From Avena insularis (Eukaryota; Streptophyta; Magnoliopsida; Poales; Poaceae): a stretch of 64,000 nucleotides of DNA. The notes under the pieces are model-generated. The model searched no databases, was not told the DNA's origin, and saw only the letters and a list, made by a program, of their open reading frames with translations. A program made the translations under genes and the position numbers. The stretch spans positions 154,272,731 through 154,336,730 of the forward strand of contig CM042693.1 of the NCBI GenBank assembly GCA_023614405.1, given 5' to 3'. Below are positions 58,174-64,000 of the stretch, in pieces; positions within the stretch are counted from its first letter, which is position 1, and each line of letters starts with the position of its first letter.

Positions 58174-59738
58174 TCAATATTTTTGGGATGTTTCAAACCT
58201 TCCCTCCTTAAACAAAATCTCATCCTGATATTTGAGAAAAATAAAACTAGGATTTAAAGAGATCGGGAAACTCCGTCCTAATGTGGTCTTCTCGCTCCCA
58301 GGTAGCTTCTTCTTCACCGATTGCTCCAATAGAATCTTTAAAAAATTGATGCTTCGGGTCCTGGTGGTTCTGAAAGCTTCCTCCAAAATACGGATGGGTA
58401 CTTCAGGATACGTCAGGTCCTCGTTGATCTCTATGGTTTGGTGATCAATGTTCTTGAAAACTTCATTCTTCTCTGGGACTTCTAGGCATTTGCGAAGTAA
58501 CGATCTATGAAACACATTATGCACGACTGACATCTCTTATGGCAGTTCCAGTTGATATGATACTTCTCCTCGACGATTCAAAATCTTGAAGGGTCCGATA
58601 TATCTGGGGGATAACTTTCCTTTGAGCTGGAAACATTGCATTCCCTTCAAAGGCGACACTTTGAGATACACAAAATCTCCGATATTGAAAGCGAGGTCTC
58701 GACGTCTCTTGTCGGCATAACTCTTCTGCGGATTGGGCGGTCTTGAGGTGCTCACGGATCTTGTGAACTGTCTCTTCGCTTCGTAGGGATGTCGGGTCCG
58801 AAAATATGACTCTCTCCTACTTCCGACCAATTCAAAGGGGTACGACACTTCCTTCCATACATGAATTCAAATGGGGCCATTTGCAAACTAGCTTGATAAC
58901 TGTTATTGTATGAAAATTCTGCGAATCACAGACAATCTTCCCATTTAGATCCATACTCTAGCACATAGGCTCTCAACATATCTTCAAGTATTTGATTTAC
59001 TCACTTCGTTTGTCCATCGGCCTGAGGGTGATAAGCTGTGCTGAAATCCAGTAGGTAATCCAGTTGGGGACTCCATGCAAACTGATGATTCTAGCAATGT
59101 ACAATTATGCTAGCTTCAAACTCTGGTAGGGGTCTTGATGGTAAGAAATGAGCGACTTTGGATCCTATCTACTATGACCCAAATAGAGTCATTTCCCCTA
59201 CTAGATGTAGGCAAACTGGTGATAAAGTCCATTCCTACGAAATCCGATTTCCATTCTGGAATCTGCACTGGTTGCAACAGTCCTGCGGGTCTCTAATGTC
59301 CCACCTTGACTCTCTGACAAATATCACACTTGGCTATGTAGCTTCCGATTTCTATTTTCATCTTATGCCACCAAAATTGCTCCGTCAAATCCTGATACAT
59401 CTTCGTTCTCCGGGGTGGATAGAATAAAGAGTACCATGGGCTTCTTTCAAAATAGCTTGCTTCAATTCTGAATCTGCTGGCACACAAATATGTCCTTTGT
59501 ACCATAAAACTCCTTCATCTTTGGTGAATCCGGGTACTTTCCCTGTACCGATACGACGTTTTATTCTGTTGATACTAGCATTTCCTTTCTGTGCCTCCTT
59601 GATCTGACTGATCAAAGTGGGTTGAAGTTCTATGCTAGCCAAAAATCCTTCACTTACTAATTCCATTCTAAAAGCTTCCATCTCCTTGTGCAAACTTGGT
59701 TGCTCCTTCAAAATCATGGAGTTCAAGCGACACAGCAA
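58174..59738 (-). pseudogene. Integrase and chromodomain-like tail of element C, strongly decayed
   Basis: On the minus strand KEAHGTLYSIHPGERRCI and FWWHKMKIEIGSYIAKCDIC form the zinc region, split by a frameshift near 59400. The core is legible only in pieces between 59290 and 58850 (for example SIWVIVDR). The tail reads VYLKVSPLKGMQCFQLKGKL, a GPY/F-like RYIGPFKIL and a decayed chromodomain (RSINFLKILLEQSVKKK). The last frame runs through the purine tract (58196-58212) into the LTR and stops at 58174. Confidence 0.8.
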
Positions 59739-60934
59739 TCTGCTACCACATTGGCTTTACCAGGGTGATAGTGGATGTCCAGATCATAGTCCTTGATTAA
59801 CTCTATCCATCTCCTTTGTCTCATATTCAGTTCCTTCTGAGTGAAAATGTACTCCAGTCTCTTGTGATCTGAATAAATTTCACAATGGTTACCCATAAGG
59901 TAATGCCTCCATGTCTTCAGGGCTAGAACTACGGCTTCTAGTTCAAGATCATGAGTAGGATAATTCTGCTCATGTTGCTTCAGTTGTCGGGATAGATAAG
60001 ATATAACTTTGCCTTCTTGCATTAGCACGCATCCGAGACCGATCTTGTATGCGTAACAATATACATCAAAGGGATTCGTGATATCCGACATAATCAAGAT
60101 TGGGGCTGAGATCAATCTCTTATTGAGTTCTTGAAAACTCGCTTCACATTTGTCCATCCATTCAAACTTCTTATCTTTCTTCAACAATTGGGTCATGGCT
60201 CTGGCGATACTCGAGAATCCTTCTACGAACTTGCGGTAATATCCCGCTAATCCGAGAAATGCAGGAACTTGGGTTTGAGTGGTTGGGGCTTGCCATTCTT
60301 CAACATCCTTCACCTTGGCAGGGTCAACGACAATTCCTCCTGCCGACACAATATGTTCGAGGAATCCTACTTCCTGTAACCAGAATTCACATTTGCTAAA
60401 CTTGGCATACAGCTGATGATCCCTAAGGGTTCCAAGGATGGTACTTAGGTGTAGCTCATGTTCTTCTTCTGATTTGGAATAGATCAGAATATCATCGATG
60501 GAAACAACGACAAACTTATCCAGGAAGTCCATAAAAATCTTATTCATGAGGTTCATGAAATAAGCGGGGGCATTGGTTAATCCAAAAGACATGACAGTGT
60601 ACTCATACAGTCCATATCTGGTGGTAAAGGCAGTCTTTGGAATATCCTCTGCGTGAATCGTGAGCTGATGATAACCAGTCCTAAGATCAATCTTAGAAAA
60701 CACTTTGGCACCGGTCAAATGGTCAAACAGATCTTCTATCTTCGGTAGTGAGTACTTATTCTTGATGGTGACATCATTTAGCTTCCGATAATCCGTACAC
60801 AAACGATTACCTCCATCCTTCTTGTCCACAAACAAGACAGGTGATCTCCATGGCGACGCACTTGGTTGGATCAATCCTATCTCCAGCATAACATCCAGTT
60901 GCTTCTTCAGTTCCACTAGTTCAGATGGGTTCAT
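59723..60934 (-). pseudogene. RT and RNase H of element C
   Basis: A long open frame (403 codons) covers [53 protein letters not shown] and the active site [18 protein letters not shown] (Ser before IDD where Phe is usual). The connection is [16 protein letters not shown]. RNase H has [20 protein letters not shown], where the catalytic DAS motif is altered to YAY. It ends near [12 protein letters not shown]. It is open but separated from protease and integrase by frameshifts, hence a pseudogene part. Confidence 0.9.
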
Positions 60935-60972
60935 ACTATACGGTCTCTGGGCTATGGGTCCGGTTCCAGGGA

Positions 60973-61710
60973 TTAGTTCAATGATAAACTCGATATCCCG
61001 ATCTGGGGCATACCAGGCAAAACATCTGGAAATACATCGGGGTATTCACAAACTACTCTGACTTGGTCAATGGTTGGTTGGGCTATACTCTTGTTGCACT
61101 TGAATTGACGGGGCAAGGTTTCAGATACATGCTCTACTAATATTCCAGCTGTACTGGTCATGGTTATGGCTTTCTTGGCTCAGTTGATTAATCCTTTATG
61201 TTTCGACATCCAATCCATTCCTAGTACTACTTCCAAACCTTTTGTTCCAAGTACTATTAGATTAGCATAAAAATCTATGCCATGGATTCGGATAGGTACG
61301 ACCTTGCAAATTTGTCTATCTTTGGTGGTTGAACCGGATATTTGAACTATCATAACATGCTTCAATTTTGTTGGTTGAATCTTACTAGTGCATGCAAATT
61401 CTTCGGTAACAAACGAGTGCGATGCTCCAGAATCAGACAACACTCTTGCAAGTACTGAGTTAACAGAAAACATACCTAGCACGACATCTGGCGCTTGTTG
61501 GGCTTCTTCAAGATGCATGAGAAACAAAGGCCGTTGCGGTTGTTGAATTCCCGGGGCAAATCTTCTTCCGGTTGAACATGACGCTTCTGCTGGTGGGCAT
61601 TCACATTGGGGGCTGCTGCAAATCTTCTTGGGGCACTTATTGGAATAGTGACCCTTGGTTCCACATTCATAACAAGTCACTTGGGACTTGTCCTTTGCTG
61701 CAACAGGCAC
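60973..61710 (-). pseudogene. Nucleocapsid knuckle and protease of element C
   Basis: CYECGTKGHYSNKC is a strict CCHC knuckle. The protease has LSDSGASHSFV (DSGA, as in many chromoviruses) and VLGMDWMSKHKGLIN. The TGA at 61180-61182 stands where Cys is expected. The frame continues with [20 protein letters not shown] to a frameshift near 60990, just before RT. Confidence 0.85.
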
Positions 61711-62673
61711 AATATTGCTTCTAGTCCTTGGGGCAGTATTGGTGTTGGTGGCAACATTGTTGTTGTTGAACTTGGGCGGTGCACGATTGAAATTGCTGGG
61801 GTTGCCAGGGTTGTTGTTGTGGTTTCCTCCAGGCCTTGGGTTTTCTCCTCCACGGTTGGGATAGGTGGACGTTCATCGGGGTCTATTGGTTCTTGGGGCA
61901 AATCCTGGAGATGGGTTGGGGCGATACTTTGGGGTATGGTGGGTTCCTGGTTGATTCATCATTCTACACTTGCGGTTCTCATTGGCTTGGTTGATCTTGC
62001 CTTCCATCTTAATAGCAGAGTCTACTAAGGCTTCAATGTCAGCAAATGGAATGTTGACTAACACTGTCTGCATCTCATCATGCAGACCATTCAGGAATCT
62101 CTCCTTCTTAGCTTCAGTGTCAATCTCATCCGGTGCATACCTAGCCAATGACAAAAAATTGTCACGGTACTCAACTATTGTCATCCTCCCTTGCTTCAGT
62201 TCTCTGAATTCATCTCTCATCCTCTTGATCAAACCTGGTGGCACATGGGTTCTGCTGAACTTGAGTTTGAATTCGTCCCAAGTCATCATTTGTCCTCCAT
62301 TCATGGCGTGAACGCTGTTCCACCATGCTCTTGCATCTCCGGCCAGATAGTGGGTGGCAAACAGTACCTTCTCGTTGGCTTCCACTCCTGCAACTTCTAG
62401 GTTGTTCTCCATGGTCTGTAGCCAATCATCGGCATCTAGGGGCTCTTCAGACTTAGTAAATATGGGTGGATTGTTGTTCTGGAAGTTCGTGAGCTTTGAT
62501 CCATGGTTGTCCTAATTTCCATGGCCTTGGTTGTTGTTGGCCATCTGATCTATCTGTTGAAGAGTGGCTAAGTTGGCTTGATGTTCAGCTCTTTCAGCTT
62601 CACGGTTAGAAACCAACATTTGCAAGATCTGCAACATTGGGTCTGGGGATGAAGTGCTTCCTCCGCGAGGCAT
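61711..62673 (-). pseudogene. Gag of element C
   Basis: It starts MPRGGSTSSPDPMLQILQML at 62673. A TAG at 62512-62514 (probably from CAG) and a TGA at 61873-61875 (probably from CGA) interrupt an otherwise single frame. The capsid-like domain reads FATHYLAGDARAWWNSVHAM, FKLKFSRTHVPPGLIKRMRD and FRELKQGRMTIVEYRDNFLS. An Asn/Pro-rich linker leads to the knuckle at 61667. Confidence 0.88.
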
Positions 62674-62908
62674 CTGAAGATTTGTGATAGATCATGAGAC
62701 AAGAGGGAAATTTCTAAGGTTTTTTGTTTTTGAAAGGTTTTCAAAGTTTGACTCAGATTTTTCTAGCAATTTGCTTTTCATTCATTCATAGCACACGATA
62801 CAAACACACACCACAACAAGGAAAAACAGATGGTTTTAAGAACCATTCTGTGAAACTACGATACAGTAGGACCGGATACAACTCACTAACACTAGTGCTC
62901 AAGTGCTA

Positions 62909-63696
62909 CTACTCCTTGGAATCGGTGTCCTCGTCCTCCTCCTCCTCATCATCAATGAAGGTGAAGTCATCCTCATCGGTGAAGAAGTCCATGGATTGAT
63001 CCTCCAGAAAGTCATCATCATCACTGAGATAAGAGTAGGGGTCTCCACGGATGTCCTCCCCTGCATTCTCCCTCTCCTCAAGCTGCATGTCCCTCTCGTG
63101 GATGGTCTCCTCCAAGTCGGTTATCCTGTGGCGAAGACGGGCAATGATGCGCTCCTTCTTGTCAAGCTGGCGTAGGCGGGCGATCCTTCTCTAGCATGGC
63201 AATGGTCGGTCCTTCTTGACAGCGATGGCATAGTTGTGGTTGGCGTAGGAGTGGTCATTGTCCAACTCCTTCTGCCGGTCATACATCATGAAGCTGAGGT
63301 AGCCCACTTGGTTCTTCAGCTCAGGGTGATATGGTGCCTCCAGTGGCTGTCCCATAACATCATGCCTCTAGCAGAACTCAAAGCGGGTACCCTTAATCTG
63401 ATTGATACTCTGCCCACACAGACGGGCAAGAGTTTCCTGCATGGACCTGGCAAGTCCATCTAGCTAGTTGTTCTCTCTAATGGTGAACTGAATTCCCTCT
63501 AAGGTGGGGGCTTCAATCTTTCCTCGAAGACTTGCAACAATCAGCCATTGCAATTCCTCTCCTTCCAGATCGTTGAGCTGAGCTCAAGAACTTCAAAAGT
63601 GGGCGCCTAGAAGTTCCGAGAGCTGGTCCAAGTCACGCCAAAGATGAGATCTCCTCCATTTCCCAACTGATAGAACTTTCTATACTTCACTTCCAT
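62909..63696 (-). pseudogene. Broken homologue of the extra upstream gene in element C
   Basis: On the minus strand, from MEVKYRKFYQLGNGGDLIFG (63696), a protein can be followed through several stops and shifts. Blocks include LARLCGQSINQIKGTRFEF-like sequence, ELKNQVGYLSFMMYDRQKEL, a coiled coil (LEETIHERDMQLEERENAGE) and a long acidic tail ending EEEEDEDTDSKE. The order of blocks and the RLCG...KGTRF / RLCG...LQG match with 36457-37395 suggest homology with the extra gene of D. Only the last 69 codons are continuous. Confidence 0.6.
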
Positions 63697-63910
63697 CTAT
63701 AAGAATATAGGATGAGTAAGTTAGTAGAGTGATCAAGTGTGTCAAATTTTATGTAAGCTTGCAAGAATTTTTGAGGAACATGAATTTTCATGAAAGAGTC
63801 TAAGTGATAAAAAGGAGAATAAGTTTTCATAAATACTCACTTCCTTGGTTTTAAAACTAAGTTTTTGACTCAACGTCCATTCTAAACTAGGGTCTCCTAT
63901 GGTCAGGATG

Positions 63911-63922
63911 GCTCTGATACCA
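63911..63922 (-). other. Primer-binding site of C
   Basis: On the minus strand TGGTATCAGAGC lies three bases after the 5' LTR. It is an exact initiator tRNA-Met complement. Confidence 0.9.
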
Positions 63923-63925
63923 ACT

Positions 63926-64000
63926 TGTCAACACCCGGATTTTTAATCCCAGATGCCTATTATGCCATACATCGCAATCCCAGGATTACCATTTTTGCGA
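63926..64000 (-). repeat. 5' LTR of element C (first 75 bases; continues beyond window)
   Basis: TGTCAACACCCGGATTTTTA matches 30538-30612 with about 20% differences, most of them C in this copy and T in the other, or G and A. By the 3' copy the LTR should extend about 4 kb beyond the window. Confidence 0.88.

Larger units (their letters stand above)
30538..58195 (-). repeat. 3' LTR of element C, split by element D
   Basis: The LTR consists of 56830-58195 and 30538-33182, about 4.0 kb without the insert. On the minus strand it starts TGAAACATCCC next to a purine tract and ends GTTGACG, where the 5' copy has GTTGACA. Element D is bounded by TCCGG at 33178-33182 and 56825-56829. On the minus strand a TATA box CTATAAATAG lies at 56923-56932. 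Short open frames inside, such as 31055-31375, have no domain. Confidence 0.85.
30538..64000 (-). mobile_element. Element C: Tekay-type chromovirus, outer member of the nested stack
   Basis: The parts on the minus strand are: 5' LTR (63926 to beyond the window), primer site (63911-63922), a broken extra gene (63696-62909), gag, protease, RT/RNase H, integrase with chromodomain-like tail, purine tract, and 3' LTR (58195-56830 plus 33182-30538). D is inserted in the 3' LTR. The 75 visible bases of the 5' LTR differ from the matching part of the 3' LTR at about one in five positions, which points to an old insertion. The left flank is CCGTC (30533-30537); its duplicate would lie outside the window. 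Confidence 0.85.

Overview
The window is non-microbial plant DNA. It is a gene-poor, retrotransposon-packed stretch of a large-genome grass, most likely Pooideae (the wheat, barley, rye, oat and ryegrass group). The grounds are families seen only in grasses: a BARE/Angela-like copia, Tekay-type chromoviruses with 3-4 kb LTRs, Athila-like elements with a tRNA-Asp primer site and a Stowaway MITE. The species cannot be fixed from sequence alone. I found no rRNA, tRNA, CRISPR or bacterial feature.

Left third (1-23872). An Athila-like element lies on the minus strand (1-4037). It abuts, head to head, the 5' LTR of a plus-strand relative. That LTR is split by a 10,015-bp non-autonomous element 'B' (4438-14452), which has 4.1-kb LTRs, only 1.8 kb of internal DNA and one zinc-knuckle gene. 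The Athila-like array continues as gag (15613-17419), LTR2 (17420-18954), a second internal region (18955-22459) and LTR3 (22460-23872).

Middle (23873-30537). A plus-strand copia fragment carries a Stowaway MITE. A possible CACTA end follows, then a minus-strand copia gag plus LTR. The only host-like genes are here: a C-terminally short F-box/LRR gene (28678-29424, minus), an orphan exon-like segment (28079-28248, minus) and a small GC-rich reading frame (from 30442) interrupted by the next element.

Right half (30538-64000). This is one nested stack. Chromovirus C (minus) is the outermost; its 3' LTR is split by chromovirus D (33183-56824, plus; target duplication TCCGG). D's pol is split by BARE-like copia E (39329-47251, minus; target duplication GCTAG). 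D's 3' LTR is split by a solo LTR of family B (52557-56468; target duplication GTTAG). C's internal genes occupy 58196-63925 and its 5' LTR runs off the right edge.

Functionally, all gag/pol sets are damaged by stops or frameshifts. The uninterrupted element-encoded frames are the zinc-knuckle gene of B, which has lost only its last knuckle, and an extra coiled-coil gene upstream of gag in D. A broken homologue of the latter sits in the same place in C. Function and family assignments come from recognised motifs, not from database searches.
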